A stretch of 64,000 nucleotides of DNA from Propionispora sp. 2/2-37 (GCF_001298735.1 NZ_CYSP01000005.1:62001-126000), one strand, 5' to 3'. Shown: positions 45,174 through 55,485, numbered from the stretch's first letter. The notes: generated by a model not told the origin, from the letters alone. Numbers and translations: made by a program.

Positions 45174-45998
45174 ATGAATGCGTCTAAGCATTTGGATATT
45201 TTCAATCAAGTTAAGATAGGGATAGTTGGATGCGGACATCTGGGAAGAGCTGTTCTGACATCTTTGCTTAACCATGGGTTTCCTCAAAAAAGTATGTATA
45301 TTTCCTATCAGGGTAAGCCGTCCACCTATGAGAAAATAAAACAATTGGGCCTCACCGAATGCATTGCAGACAATAAGAGAATTTTTCGTGAGGCAGATAT
45401 TGTTTTTTTGACCATACGGCCGCAGGACATGAACCGTTTACAGGGAATAGATTTCCCAAGGGACACGCAGATTGTTTCCTGTATAGCCGGATTGACTACC
45501 GGAATCGCCAAAGATATATTGAATACTTCCATTTTCCGCATTATGCTAAGCGGACCGGATACAATCGTGTCGGCAAGGGGAATTGCCGCTATGTACCCTT
45601 ATAATAATTTGGTAGGAGATATATTGAAAAGAATGGGCCTGCGTATATTTGAGGTTTCCCAGGAGAGTGATATGGATATATTTACGGCCGGAGTATGCTT
45701 ACCTGCGGCATTGTTGCTGGAGAATAGCGAGGCGGCAATACAGGAGGCAATTAGGGAGGTAAGCACGGACTACGCCACGTTTTTTGAGATATATAGGTGG
45801 GCCCAAGAAATTGCCCCCTTTTTTCATACAGAGAGTGAAAAGGCAGAATACATTTCAAAAATGATAACAAAGGGCGGTGTTACGGAAACCATAGTAGCTA
45901 GTATACAGTCGGGTGAATCCTTTCTCACTGCTTTGAGGAGGGGGATCAGGCGCAGTAAAGATATTTCACAGGAAATTGGCAATTCTATTTTAATGTAA
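45174..45998 (+). CDS. Pyrroline-5-carboxylate reductase-like protein
   Basis: 274 residues. NAD(P)-binding motif KIGIVGCGHLGRAVLTSLLN and the ProC-type second domain with GGVTETIVASIQSGESF. The central part is divergent (FRIMLSGPDTIVSARGIAAM where proline-type enzymes have RxMPNTP), so proline synthesis is not assured; ComER-like paralogues are an alternative. ATG 45174 overlaps the ribosome binding site region GGGGGCAGGGGA after the TrmB gene, which implies coupled expression. Confidence 0.8.
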   Translation: MNASKHLDIFNQVKIGIVGCGHLGRAVLTSLLNHGFPQKSMYISYQGKPSTYEKIKQLGLTECIADNKRIFREADIVFLTIRPQDMNRLQGIDFPRDTQIVSCIAGLTTGIAKDILNTSIFRIMLSGPDTIVSARGIAAMYPYNNLVGDILKRMGLRIFEVSQESDMDIFTAGVCLPAALLLENSEAAIQEAIREVSTDYATFFEIYRWAQEIAPFFHTESEKAEYISKMITKGGVTETIVASIQSGESFLTALRRGIRRSKDISQEIGNSILM

Positions 45999-46072
45999 TC
46001 CGGCATGCGGGGCGGAACGACGATGACTTTGCAGCGTAAGGTCGATAGTAATTTTAGAAAGAAGGTTTTCCT

Positions 46073-46390
46073 ATGGACAAATTAGAGAATGTTTCCGTAA
46101 TAAAAAAAGCCAATATATATTTTGATGGTAAAGTAACAAGCCGTACTGTTTTATTAGCTAATGGAGAAAGAAAAACGCTGGGCATGATACTGAAAGGGCA
46201 GTATACATTTGAAACCTCAGATAAGGAACATATGGAACTTTTGGCCGGCAGGCTGGACGTATTGCTCCCTAATCAAAAAGAATGGATTTCAGTTGAGGCA
46301 GGGCAAACTTTCGAAATTCCGGCACACTCAAAGTTTGACATTGTTGCCAGAGAGTTAACCGATTATTGCTGCTCCTATATAAAAGAATAA
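46073..46390 (+). CDS. ppnP: Pyrimidine/purine nucleoside phosphorylase
   Basis: 105-residue cupin of the PpnP (formerly DUF1255) family, which phosphorolyses several nucleosides. Matching segments are ANIYFDGKVTSRTVLL, RKTLGMILKGQYTFETSDKE, GRLDVLLPNQKEWISVEAGQ and FEIPAHSKFDIV. AGAAAGAAGG precedes ATG 46073. It is the last gene of the TrmB-ProC-like group. A terminator follows at 46406-46448. Confidence 0.9.
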   Translation: MDKLENVSVIKKANIYFDGKVTSRTVLLANGERKTLGMILKGQYTFETSDKEHMELLAGRLDVLLPNQKEWISVEAGQTFEIPAHSKFDIVARELTDYCCSYIKE

Positions 46391-46405
46391 AGGTTTATCC
46401 TATGG

Positions 46406-46448
46406 AACAGGGGTGGGTTTTGCGTATGGCAAAATCCACCCCTGTTTT
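46406..46448 (+). terminator. Intrinsic terminator after ppnP
   Basis: ACAGGGGTGGGTTTTGC pairs with GCAAAATCCACCCCTGT (one G-U), 5-nt loop, followed by TTTTG. Confidence 0.85.
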
Positions 46449-46766
46449 GCATAACGGAAGAAACTGATAGCATGAAACATTTTTCCATAGGCCGTTCCTG
46501 AAAATGACATTCACAATGACCGGATCCGAGGGTTTTTAGGAATGGACAGGACGTCACCCAAATAGCGGAATAGGATGTTTTGGCTATGCCTGGTAAAGGA
46601 CAATCCTGAATTGTTAACATGAAGGATCTTACCATAAATAACCATGGACAGATATAGATAATTTTGCTAAAGTGAATTTATAAGGACAAGTGTATTTTAG
46701 GAGTGGATTCTATGAAACACTTGTACCTGAATTTTTAATAATATAGGAACTAAGGAGGGTCAGCGT
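46449..46766. other. prkA upstream region with an 8-codon micro-ORF
   Basis: About 320 bp with no normal gene. At 46712-46738 AGGAGTGG, 6 nt and ATG encode MKHLYLNF then TAA. This frame ends 29 nt before prkA. It might be a leader peptide. No sigma-A promoter was certain; sporulation sigma-factor promoters are possible but were not resolved. Confidence 0.4.
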
Positions 46767-48695
46767 ATGAGTGGTTTTGATTTCGGCAGCATTATCCAAA
46801 AAGATCGTAGTGAAAGGATACATCAACAGTTTAGCGGCACTCTGCTTGATTATTTGTCGATTGTAAAAGAAAATCCCAAAGTAACTATGCTGGCTCACCA
46901 GCGCATGTATGAACTGCTGGTCAATCCCGGTGTAGAAGCGATTAAGACCGAGGAAGATCCCAGGTTAAAGCGGATACATGGCAATAGCATCCTAAAAAAG
47001 TATACATTTTTTTCTAATGATTTTTACGGTATTGATAAAAGTATTATGCAATTGATGCGTTATTTTCATTCTGCGGCTATGAAGGGGGAAGAAGCACGTC
47101 AGGTACTCTACCTGGTAGGTCCGGTCGGAGCAGGGAAATCTTCCCTGATGGAAGCGTTGAAAAAAGCGTTGGAAATGAGTCCGCCCATTTATGTTATACA
47201 AGATTGCCCGATGCGTGAAGAACCGCTGCATCTGATTCCTAAGCACTTACGGCCGCAGTTTGAAGAACTGTTGGGCATAAAGATTGAAGGGGATCTTTGC
47301 CCCATTTGCCGGCACCGGCTAAAACATGAATTTCATGGTGAATTTGAGAAATTCCCGGTTACCATGGCGGAATTTTCCATTCGTTCCCGTAAGGGGATCG
47401 GAGTGGTGCCGCCTGTTGATCCCAACAACCAGGACACCTCCGTATTGTCCGGTTCAGTGGATATATCCAAAATGGATTTGTATGCAGAAGACGATCCGCG
47501 GGTGATGTCTCTTAACGGGGCTTTTAATGTAGGCAACCGGGGCATTGTGGAATTTATCGAAGTCTTTAAAAATGATGTGGAATACTTGCACACCATGATT
47601 ACCGCCACCCAGGAAAAATCAATTCCTTCTCCGGGCAAGGGATCCATGATCTATTTCGACGGAATTATTCTGGCTCACTCCAATGAATCGGAATGGAACC
47701 GTTTCAAATCGGATCACACCAATGAAGCCATTCTGGACCGGATTGTCAAAGTGGAAGTACCGTATTGTCTGGAACTGGATGAAGAAGTGAAAATCTACCG
47801 GAAGATTCTCAAAAACAGCTCCTTTGAAGCGCATATTGCCCCCCATACCATTGAAATGGCGTCGATGTTCGCCATCCTCAGCCGTTTGACTCCGTCGTCC
47901 AAAGTGGATGCCCTGACCAAGCTGAAAATTTACAACGGGGAAGAAATTGTGGAAAAAGGATCTACCAAAAAAGTCGATATCGGGGAGTTGCGTGATGAAG
48001 CACAGCGGGAAGGCATGAGCGGCATATCCACCCGGTTTATTATGAAGGCACTTGGCGCCACGCTGGCCGAAGCTGAAAATGACTGCATCAATCCCATTGC
48101 CGTGCTGGATACGCTGATTAAGGCGGTCAAGGATATGGCGGCAGCCGAAGATGAGAAAAAACGGTATCTGGGTTTTCTGCAGGACGTGCTGAAAAAAGAA
48201 TACAATAAAATTCTGGAAAAGGAAGTGACCCGCGCGTTTATTCATGGTTATCAGGAACAGGCGGAAAGCTTATTCAACAACTATTTGGATCATGCGGAGG
48301 CTTTTGTTAATTCGGCTAAAATTAAAGACCGCAATACCGGTGAAGAGTTGGAAGCCGATGTGAAGTTCCTCCAATCGATTGAAGAACAGATTGGGATTAG
48401 CGGGACGGCTGCACTTGGTTTCCGGCAGGATGTAACGGCTTACATGTTTTCCCTGCTGCGCAGTGGTGCCAAGATGGATTATCGCAGTTACGAACCACTG
48501 AAAGAAGCCATTGAAAAAAAGCTTACCGTATCGGTTAAAGAACTGTCTCGCATAGTGACGAAGGCCAGGGTGCGTGACGACGAACAAGACAGCAAATACA
48601 ATGCCATGGTGGAAGAAATGAAAAAGAACGGATATTGCGACCATTGCTGCAATGTAATTTTAAAATACGCTGCTAATAATTTGTGGAAGGATTAG
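46767..48695 (+). CDS. prkA: PrkA-type serine protein kinase / AAA+ protein
   Basis: 642 residues. AAA+-like N-terminal part with Walker A GPVGAGKSSLMEALK (near residue 112) and Walker B MIYFDGIILAHSNE, and a C-terminal PrkA kinase-like domain. In Bacillus it affects sporulation; in enteric bacteria (YeaG) it works with YeaH in nitrogen starvation. AAGGAGGGTCAGC lies before ATG 46767. It is the first gene of prkA-yhbH-spoVR, an arrangement conserved from Firmicutes to Proteobacteria. A zinc-like CPICRH motif and a CDHCC near the C-terminus are visible. Confidence 0.95.
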   Translation: MSGFDFGSIIQKDRSERIHQQFSGTLLDYLSIVKENPKVTMLAHQRMYELLVNPGVEAIKTEEDPRLKRIHGNSILKKYTFFSNDFYGIDKSIMQLMRYFHSAAMKGEEARQVLYLVGPVGAGKSSLMEALKKALEMSPPIYVIQDCPMREEPLHLIPKHLRPQFEELLGIKIEGDLCPICRHRLKHEFHGEFEKFPVTMAEFSIRSRKGIGVVPPVDPNNQDTSVLSGSVDISKMDLYAEDDPRVMSLNGAFNVGNRGIVEFIEVFKNDVEYLHTMITATQEKSIPSPGKGSMIYFDGIILAHSNESEWNRFKSDHTNEAILDRIVKVEVPYCLELDEEVKIYRKILKNSSFEAHIAPHTIEMASMFAILSRLTPSSKVDALTKLKIYNGEEIVEKGSTKKVDIGELRDEAQREGMSGISTRFIMKALGATLAEAENDCINPIAVLDTLIKAVKDMAAAEDEKKRYLGFLQDVLKKEYNKILEKEVTRAFIHGYQEQAESLFNNYLDHAEAFVNSAKIKDRNTGEELEADVKFLQSIEEQIGISGTAALGFRQDVTAYMFSLLRSGAKMDYRSYEPLKEAIEKKLTVSVKELSRIVTKARVRDDEQDSKYNAMVEEMKKNGYCDHCCNVILKYAANNLWKD

Positions 48696-48734
48696 TGGTT
48701 TTTTTCCCTGACGGCAGAGAAAGGAGGGAAGGGT

Positions 48735-49910
48735 ATGGCTCTTTTTAAAGAAGGAAGCCTGGCATCGTCTGACCGTTCGCAATGGGACCGGAAGCGGCAC
48801 AGACAATTAGTTGAAGACGCCATTAAGAAAAATATGGGCGGCATTATTGCCGAAGAAAGCATTATTGGCCAGGATGGGAGTAAAAAAATTAAAATTCCCG
48901 TCAAAGGAATAAAGGAATATCAGTTTATTTACGGAAAAAATACGCCGGGCACAGGGGCCGGCAACGGCAGCGAAGAAAGGGGACAAGTGATCGGCAAAGC
49001 CGGTGAGGGTGAAGGGCAGGGACCCGGGCAGGGTCCCCAGGCCGGAAGCGAAGCCGGTGAGGATATTTTTGAGACGGAAATCACGCTGGACGAACTGGTA
49101 CAGTATCTATTTGAAGATTTGCAACTTCCCGATATGGAACGCAAAAAGTTTGCCATGATCGAATCGGAACGGAAATATAAACTGTCCGGCTATCAAAAAA
49201 AGGGCATACCGCCACGGCTGGCCAAGAAACGGACCGTCACCGAAAAGATTAAACGGGTCAAGTCGGCTCTCCGGGCCCGGGAGGAAGCTGGAAACTTGGC
49301 TGAACGGCAGGGCTTTATCGAAGATGATCTGCGCTATCGCCGCGTGAAAACGGAGATTCGCCGCAATTCTAACGCAGTGGTAATCTGCATTATGGATACA
49401 TCAGGGTCGATGGATCAAACCCGCAAATATCTCGCCAGAAGCTTTTACTTTCTTTTGTACCAGTTTGTCCGTTATCGCCATGAACAGGTCGAAGTGGTAT
49501 TTGTCGCTCACACTACGGAAGCCAGGGAAGTCAATGAACAGGAGTTCTTCCATAAAGGCGAGTCTGGGGGGACGTTTATTAGCAGCGGCTATGCCAAAGC
49601 ACTGGAAATTATTGAACAGCGCTATAACCCGTCCATCTGGAATATTTATGCGTTTCATTGTTCCGACGGCGACAACTGGGCTGAGGATGATGCCAAGGCG
49701 ATTGCTCTGGTCCGCAAACTGTGTGAATTGTGCAATTTGTTCGGTTATGGCGAAGTAGCAGGGCATTACGGCTATAGTACGATACGTCGTAAATTCCAGG
49801 AACATATCAAAGAGAAAAATTTCATTATCGCCGCCATTGATTCTAAAGAAGATGTCTGGCCGGCGTTTAAACGGATTTTGGACAAGGAAGGAGCCGGAGG
49901 TGACAGGTGA
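48735..49910 (+). CDS. yhbH: Sporulation protein YhbH (DUF444/YeaH family)
   Basis: 391 residues. A Gly-rich low-complexity region (GTGAGNGSEERGQVIGKAGE, about 75-110) lies before a von Willebrand-type domain with MIDAS motif CIMDTSGSMDQ. The basic N-terminus SLASSDRSQWDRKRHRQLVE is typical of the family. It acts with PrkA and SpoVR; molecular function is unsettled. AGGAGGG before ATG 48735; its 3' end overlaps spoVR by 4 nt (ATGA). Confidence 0.95.
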   Translation: MALFKEGSLASSDRSQWDRKRHRQLVEDAIKKNMGGIIAEESIIGQDGSKKIKIPVKGIKEYQFIYGKNTPGTGAGNGSEERGQVIGKAGEGEGQGPGQGPQAGSEAGEDIFETEITLDELVQYLFEDLQLPDMERKKFAMIESERKYKLSGYQKKGIPPRLAKKRTVTEKIKRVKSALRAREEAGNLAERQGFIEDDLRYRRVKTEIRRNSNAVVICIMDTSGSMDQTRKYLARSFYFLLYQFVRYRHEQVEVVFVAHTTEAREVNEQEFFHKGESGGTFISSGYAKALEIIEQRYNPSIWNIYAFHCSDGDNWAEDDAKAIALVRKLCELCNLFGYGEVAGHYGYSTIRRKFQEHIKEKNFIIAAIDSKEDVWPAFKRILDKEGAGGDR

Positions 49911-51196
49911 TGACAGTCGAGTATTCCCTGCAGGATCTGATGGAATGGAACCGGCACATTGAAGAATTTGTCGGGGAAATAGGTCTGGATTGCTATGAGC
50001 AGCAATTTGAGATCTGCAGCTATGAAGATATGTTGTGCTACGAAGCCTATGTAGGCATGCCGTCCCACTATCCGCACTGGAGCTACGGCAAAGCCTATGA
50101 ACGACAGAAGACCTTTTACCGGCATAACCTTGCCGGACTGCCTTATGAAATGGTGATCAATTCCGATCCCTGCATCGCCTATCTGATGCGTGACAACACC
50201 TTGCTGCTCCAAATATTAACGATGGCGCATGTATACGGACATAATGACTTTTTTAAGAACAACCGTTTATTCAGGAGGGATACCCGGGCCGGTTTGACGC
50301 TGGAAATCTTTAAAGCCCATGCCGACCGGGTCAGGGGCTACATTCAGGATCCCAGTATCGGATCTGAGCAAGTGGAACGCATTTTGGACGCTGCCCATGC
50401 CCTGCGTTTCCAGATTTCCCGTAATGGTTCAGGTAAAACTGCCGACAGGGAAACTTTGCGTAAGGAGGCGGTCGAACCCATTCCGGAACGCCTGCAGGAC
50501 GATTTGCTGGGGTTTCTGGCCGAACGGGGACGGCTGGCCGACTGGGAACGGGACCTGGTAACCATTGTCAGGGATGAGTCGCTCTACTTTATTCCCCAGA
50601 TGGATACCAAGATCATGAACGAGGGCTGGGCCAGCTATTGGCACTACCGGATTCTGCAGAAGCTGGAACTTCCTCAGGCTCTTCATCTTGAGTTTCTGCA
50701 GCGGCATAATCTGGTCATCCGTCCGCACCGGGGCCGGGTTAATCCTTATTTTGTCGGTTTTAAGCTTTTCGAATATCTGGATAAGACTATGGGGCGCGAG
50801 GCGATTTTACGGATTCGTGCCGAAGAACGGGACCAGTCCTTTTTACGGCGCTATCTGACCCGGGAACTGTGCGAGGAAATGCATCTTTTTGTCTATCAAA
50901 AACAGGGAGAGGATATTGTGGTTGCCGAAGTAGCCGATGGGGATGGCTGGAAAAAGGTCAGGGACGAACTGGCCGGCTCCGCGGGAGCCGGCAGTATTCC
51001 GGTTATTATCCCGCATAAGGTAGACCGGGGAAAACTGGTGCTTGAACACCGTTTTGACGGACGGGAACTGGAGATGAATTATGCCCGGGAAACGTTACAA
51101 TATGCTGCCCGGCTCTGGGGTGGAACGGTGGAACTGCTCACCATGCTGGATGGAAAACCGAAAACTATAGTCAGTGAGGATCCTGCCGGTAAATAA
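49907..51196 (+). CDS. spoVR: SpoVR family protein
   Basis: 429 residues of the SpoVR/YcgB family, linked to spore cortex formation in Bacillus. Conserved parts are HYPHWSYGKAYERQKTFYRH, AHVYGHNDFFKNNRLF, MNEGWASYWHYRIL and FLQRHNLVIRPHRGRVNPY. His/Glu residues in HVYGHNDFF and NEGWASYWH resemble a metal site, though activity is unknown. GGAGGTGACAG precedes the start, which overlaps yhbH. A terminator follows at 51231-51258. Confidence 0.95.
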   Translation: MMTVEYSLQDLMEWNRHIEEFVGEIGLDCYEQQFEICSYEDMLCYEAYVGMPSHYPHWSYGKAYERQKTFYRHNLAGLPYEMVINSDPCIAYLMRDNTLLLQILTMAHVYGHNDFFKNNRLFRRDTRAGLTLEIFKAHADRVRGYIQDPSIGSEQVERILDAAHALRFQISRNGSGKTADRETLRKEAVEPIPERLQDDLLGFLAERGRLADWERDLVTIVRDESLYFIPQMDTKIMNEGWASYWHYRILQKLELPQALHLEFLQRHNLVIRPHRGRVNPYFVGFKLFEYLDKTMGREAILRIRAEERDQSFLRRYLTRELCEEMHLFVYQKQGEDIVVAEVADGDGWKKVRDELAGSAGAGSIPVIIPHKVDRGKLVLEHRFDGRELEMNYARETLQYAARLWGGTVELLTMLDGKPKTIVSEDPAGK

Positions 51197-51230
51197 GGCC
51201 GGAATTCATCGTTGTAGGGACCTTACGTGC

Positions 51231-51258
51231 TTAGAACCTAGCTATTGCTAGGTTCTTT
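51231..51258 (+). terminator. Intrinsic terminator after spoVR
   Basis: AGAACCTAGC/GCTAGGTTCT stem with a 4-nt loop followed by TTTCTT. Confidence 0.85.
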
Positions 51259-51374
51259 TCTTAGAATACGGATAACCCCTCTTGCCATTTTATTCCCTTA
51301 AAACGTGATGAATTCGTAACAAACCTGTAATATTGGCAGATTATACTGTAGTTAATAAATAAAGGAGGGTTCCC

Positions 51375-51509
51375 ATGAACAAGTTAGTTAAATTTTTAAT
51401 TGCAATAGCATTAGTATTTGACATTCCTCATAAGAAAGCGTACAATATTGATAAATATTTTAATATGGTATTCGCAAAAGCTGTGAACAGGAAGAGTATT
51501 CCGGGATAA
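51375..51509 (+). CDS. 44-residue small protein
   Basis: ATG 51375 has a near-perfect ribosome binding site AAAGGAGGG 5 nt upstream. The product begins MNKLVKFLIAIALVFDIPHK, giving one short hydrophobic segment after two lysines, then KAYNIDKYFNMVFAKAVNRK. It may be membrane-associated or secreted. No family is recognised. It lies between the spoVR terminator and the ileS T-box, so it must have its own promoter. Confidence 0.6.
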   Translation: MNKLVKFLIAIALVFDIPHKKAYNIDKYFNMVFAKAVNRKSIPG

Positions 51510-51511
51510 AC

Positions 51512-51703
51512 CCGTACAGAGAGCAGGAAAATGCTGAGAACCTGCAGGACATTGCCGGAAGAAAATCACCTGAGAGCTGATGGCTGAATTACTAGTAGGT
51601 CAATTCGTATTCCTGCGTTAAAGGATAAGGTATGCAGTACCTGAAAGTGTAAAGGTGGTATAGCGAAGCAAACGCTTCGTCCTGACTAGGACGAAGTTTT
51701 TTT
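51512..51703 (+). promoter_or_regulatory. T-box leader (isoleucine) for ileS
   Basis: The T-box sequence AAGGTGGTATAGCGAAG (51651-51667) and a terminator CTTCGTCC/GGACGAAG (51675-51682, 51689-51696) with seven T follow an upstream Stem I that includes CAGAGAGCAGG. The likely specifier is ATC (51565-51567), just before a CCTGAGAG segment, matching Ile and the downstream gene. Uncharged tRNA(Ile) should favour the antiterminator and switch ileS on. Confidence 0.85.
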
Positions 51704-51788
51704 ATTATAAAAATAGATATTGTCTTTGAGGGACATATGGTTGATATAGCGGTTTTGGAAAATGCACTGTAAAAGGAAGGGGCAAAAC

Positions 51789-54700
51789 ATGTATAAAAAA
51801 GTAAGTCCAAAGAATGATTTTGTGGAAATGGAAAAATCGATCCTGGCTTTATGGGAAGAAAAAGATGTCATTGCCAAAAATTTCAATATGAATGAGGGTA
51901 AGGAATATTTTACATTCTATGATGGCCCGCCTACTGCAAACGGTACTCCCCATATCGGGCATGTTGTTACCCGGGTTATCAAAGATCTCATTCCCCGCTA
52001 TAAAGTCATGAAGGGCTATAAGGTACTGAGAAAAGCGGGCTGGGATACGCATGGCCTCCCGGTTGAACTGGAAGTGGAGAAAAAACTGGGTATTTCCGGC
52101 AAGCCGGAGATTGAAAAATATGGCGTTGAAGATTTCGTAAAGCAATGTAAAGAAAGTGTTTTTACTTATGCTACGCAGTGGAAGGAAATGTCCGAGCGGG
52201 TAGCTTATTGGATCGACATGGAAAATCCGTATGTCACCTATCATAATGAGTATATTGAGTCGGTTTGGTGGTCGTTAAAGCAGCTCTGGGATAAAGATTT
52301 ATTATATAAAGGACACAAAATTGTTCCCTATTGCCCGCGCTGCGGAACCGCTTTGTCTTCCCATGAAGTGGCGCAAGGCTATAAAGATGTAAAAGATAGT
52401 TCAGCTTATGTCAAATTTAGACTCAAGGGAGAAAATGCCGCTATTCTTGTGTGGACGACGACGCCGTGGACGCTGCCCAGTAATGTGGCGTTGGCGGTCA
52501 ATCGGAAATATGATTATGTGGAAGTGATCAATCAAGACGAGCATCTGATTCTTGCCAAAGAATTGTTAAGCTGCCTTGAGGGTGAATATGAGCTGGTGCG
52601 TGAATTCAAGGGAGAAGAATTGCTTGGCAGGGAATATGAACCCATGTTCAGTTTCGCGAAACCGGAGAAGAAAGCTTATTATGTTATCCATGGTGATTTC
52701 GTTACCCTGAGTGACGGTACTGGTATTGTGCATATTGCCCCGGCTTACGGGGAGGACGATAACCGGGTTGGACAAAAATATGATCTGCCGCTTGTCAATC
52801 TGGTGGATGCACAGGGGAATTTTGTAGAAGAAGTGACTCCCTGGCAGGGGTTGTTTGTTAAAAAAGCCGATGAAAGAATACAGACATTCTTAAAAGAGCA
52901 GGGCACTTTATATAAAGCGGAAAAATATCTCCATTCCTATCCGTTCTGCTGGCGCTGCGACACTCCGCTGTTATATTATCCGCGTGTATCCTGGTTTGTC
53001 AGAATGTCGTCCCTACGGGATAAACTCTTGGAAAATAATGATAAAATTAACTGGTATCCGGATAATATCAAAAAAGGCCGTTTCGGCAATTTTCTGGAAA
53101 ATGTAATCGACTGGGGGCTCAGCCGGGAACGGTATTGGGGCACGCCGCTGCCGATTTGGGAATGCGAATGCGGACACCGGGAGTGCATTGGCAGCATGGC
53201 GGAACTCAGGGAAAAAGGGCTGGATGTGCCTGCGGATATTGAACTGCATAAACCGTATATTGACCAAGTACACCTGAATTGCCCGCATTGTGACAAGCCG
53301 ATGCAGAGAGTCAGCGAGGTCATTGACTGCTGGTATGATTCCGGGTCGATGCCATTTGCCCAATATCACTATCCGTTTGAGAATAAAGAACTTTTTGAAC
53401 AGAATTTTCCGGCCCAGTTTATCTCGGAGGCTGTTGACCAGACGCGTGGCTGGTTCTATACCTTGCTGGCCATTTCTACCGCAGTTTTTGATACAAGTTC
53501 ATTTGAAAATTGTGTTGTGCTGGGGCATGTACTTGACAAACACGGCCTGAAAATGTCTAAACATAAAGGCAATGTCTTAAGTCCGTTTACCGTTTTAGAC
53601 AATCAAGGTGCCGATGCCCTGCGCTGGTATTTCTATACTGCCAGTGCTCCCTGGCTGCCTTCCCGTTTCTATGAAGACGCCGTAATTGAAGCACAGCGTA
53701 AATTTATTAATACATTGTGGAATGTCTATTCCTTTTATGTACTATATGCGGAAATCGACCAGTTCGATCCGGCGAAATACCAAGGCAGGCAGAGCAGTCA
53801 TGTCATGGACAGGTGGATTATCTCCAAGCTTAACACTCTGATTAACCAAGTCGATGACTATCTGAACACGTATAAAATCACCGGTGCCGCTCAGTTGATT
53901 GAGGAATTCACCGATGAACTTTCCAATTGGTATGTACGGCGCAACAGAACGAGATATTGGTCCATGGAAATGACTGATGACAAGATTGATGCCTATTTCA
54001 CGCTGCACACCGTATTGAAAAATCTGGTCATTGTAGCCGCTCCGTTTGTACCGTTTATTACCGAAGAAATTTATCAAAACCTGGTAGCACATATCGATCC
54101 CCAGGCGCCGGAAAGTGTACACTTATGCCTGTGGCCCGAATATGATGAAAAACTAGTGGATGCCAGACTGGAAAAAGAAATGGAACTGGCTTACAAGATT
54201 TGCGGACTGGGCCGCAGCGCGAGAAACCTTGCAAATATCAAGAACAGGCAGCCGCTTCCCCAAATGCTTGTCAGCACCGGTGAACTGCCGGACTACTATA
54301 TTGATATCATCAAGGAAGAACTTAATATTAAAGAAGTAATTGTTAATGCCAATATGTCTGACTATGTAAGTTATACCGTCAAACCGAACTCCCCGGTGCT
54401 GGGAAAGATGTACGGCAAACTGCTGCCAGGGATCCGCAAAGCCGTCACAGAAGCAAATCAGATGGAACTGGCGCTCAAAGTGTCTGCCGGACAAAGCATT
54501 ACCATCGATGTTGAGGGAACTTCCATTGAACTCAATAGCGATAATCTCTTAGTCACTATGAATGGTCTGGAGGGCTTTGCCTTTGCCGGTGAAGGCGAGG
54601 TGGGTGTGGTATTGGATACCCATATTTCGGAAGAATTAAAAACCGAAGGCTATGCCAGGGAGATTATCAGCAAACTGCAAAACATGAGAAAAGACAGCTC

Positions 54701-54890
54701 GTTTGAAGTTGTTGATAAAATAACAGTCTATATGGCTGGCAACGAGTTGCTTCAGTCAGTTGTACAGCAGTATAAAGAGTACATTATGAGTGAAACGCTT
54801 GCCGTGGATATTATCTTTAATGCGGAACGGGACTATACTGAAGTAAATATCAACGGCGAAAAATTGCAGTTGGCTGTGGAGCGGCTGTAG
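51789..54890 (+). CDS. ileS: Isoleucyl-tRNA synthetase, long (IleRS2-like) form
   Basis: Charges tRNA(Ile). 1033 residues, longer than the ~920-940 of the common bacterial type. Motifs are [12 protein letters not shown] (HIGH), [10 protein letters not shown] of the editing domain, [12 protein letters not shown] and [13 protein letters not shown] (KMSKS variant). Length and the KMSKH form fit the eukaryotic-like IleRS2 class, known for intrinsic mupirocin insensitivity; subtype is inference. ATG 51789 follows AAGGAAGGGG; a longer frame begins at 51762 without a ribosome binding site. It is controlled by the T-box. Confidence 0.96.
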   Translation: MYKKVSPKNDFVEMEKSILALWEEKDVIAKNFNMNEGKEYFTFYDGPPTANGTPHIGHVVTRVIKDLIPRYKVMKGYKVLRKAGWDTHGLPVELEVEKKLGISGKPEIEKYGVEDFVKQCKESVFTYATQWKEMSERVAYWIDMENPYVTYHNEYIESVWWSLKQLWDKDLLYKGHKIVPYCPRCGTALSSHEVAQGYKDVKDSSAYVKFRLKGENAAILVWTTTPWTLPSNVALAVNRKYDYVEVINQDEHLILAKELLSCLEGEYELVREFKGEELLGREYEPMFSFAKPEKKAYYVIHGDFVTLSDGTGIVHIAPAYGEDDNRVGQKYDLPLVNLVDAQGNFVEEVTPWQGLFVKKADERIQTFLKEQGTLYKAEKYLHSYPFCWRCDTPLLYYPRVSWFVRMSSLRDKLLENNDKINWYPDNIKKGRFGNFLENVIDWGLSRERYWGTPLPIWECECGHRECIGSMAELREKGLDVPADIELHKPYIDQVHLNCPHCDKPMQRVSEVIDCWYDSGSMPFAQYHYPFENKELFEQNFPAQFISEAVDQTRGWFYTLLAISTAVFDTSSFENCVVLGHVLDKHGLKMSKHKGNVLSPFTVLDNQGADALRWYFYTASAPWLPSRFYEDAVIEAQRKFINTLWNVYSFYVLYAEIDQFDPAKYQGRQSSHVMDRWIISKLNTLINQVDDYLNTYKITGAAQLIEEFTDELSNWYVRRNRTRYWSMEMTDDKIDAYFTLHTVLKNLVIVAAPFVPFITEEIYQNLVAHIDPQAPESVHLCLWPEYDEKLVDARLEKEMELAYKICGLGRSARNLANIKNRQPLPQMLVSTGELPDYYIDIIKEELNIKEVIVNANMSDYVSYTVKPNSPVLGKMYGKLLPGIRKAVTEANQMELALKVSAGQSITIDVEGTSIELNSDNLLVTMNGLEGFAFAGEGEVGVVLDTHISEELKTEGYAREIISKLQNMRKDSSFEVVDKITVYMAGNELLQSVVQQYKEYIMSETLAVDIIFNAERDYTEVNINGEKLQLAVERL

Positions 54891-54927
54891 AATTCATTCA
54901 GTACGGTTGATTTAAAGGTTTTATTTT

Positions 54928-54965
54928 AAAAATGATCCGGGGAAATATATGCCGGATCATTTTTG
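54928..54965 (+). terminator. Intrinsic terminator after ileS
   Basis: AAAAATGATCCGG and CCGGATCATTTTT arms with an 11-nt loop. Confidence 0.9.
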
Positions 54966-55164
54966 ATTTATAAATCCTGTTCGCATTGTGCATCCGGCAG
55001 GAGCCAGTAGTCCGCTTTTGTCTTCATCCGAGAAGCAAAGGAACCGTCCCTATGTTTTTTCTGAGTTTTTGAAAGGACAAGGTTTTGTAAGTAACCCAAT
55101 CGCTAAGTCAGCCATAAGATATATAGGGTATTACATACCACAATGTAGAAAGGAGATGTTGTTC

Positions 55165-55284
55165 ATGGGTTTCGGTGGATGTGGAAACGGATTTGGCCGT
55201 GGAGGTAGTTGGATTATAATCATTATTATAATTCTACTCCTGTTCTGTTTTTGTGAAGATAATGGTTTCACATCAGACTGCTAG
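55165..55284 (+). CDS. YjcZ-like Gly-rich membrane micro-protein
   Basis: 39 residues: a Gly/Phe-rich head (MGFGGCGNGFGRGGSW), one run of Ile/Leu forming a membrane helix (IIIIIIILLLFCFC) and a short acidic tail. The layout matches the YjcZ/sporulation micro-protein family of spore formers. ATG 55165 has AAAGGAGATG about 8 nt upstream; a longer in-frame extension to 54988 is unsupported. It is transcribed alone and ends near a terminator. Confidence 0.8.
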   Translation: MGFGGCGNGFGRGGSWIIIIIIILLLFCFCEDNGFTSDC

Positions 55285-55358
55285 AATCTTCTTTTGAGTA
55301 AGAATTCTTGCCGCAAAAATAGTCCTCTGCCGCCAGGACTAAAGCCCTCCTTTTATAG

Positions 55359-55396
55359 AAAAAATTCCCGTTTCGATGTAAACGGGGATTTTTTTC
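55359..55396 (+). terminator. Intrinsic terminator
   Basis: AAAATTCCCGTTT and AAACGGGGATTTTTT arms (6-nt loop, one G-U pair), placed after the micro-protein gene. Confidence 0.85.
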
Positions 55397-55455
55397 TATT
55401 TTATGAAAGGAAAAAAAGGTGAGGTGTGGTTAAAATTATTTGAAGAAGGTGAAGC

Positions 55456-55485
55456 TTGACAATGACGATAAAAATATTTTAGTAT
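55456..55485 (+). promoter_or_regulatory. Promoter of the GntR gene
   Basis: Consensus TTGACA (55456-55461), an 18-bp spacer and TAGTAT (55480-55485). Confidence 0.8.

Noticed and set aside
47619..48245. 208-residue minus-strand frame opposite prkA
   Set aside because: Antisense shadow of the conserved PrkA coding sequence; no start signal.
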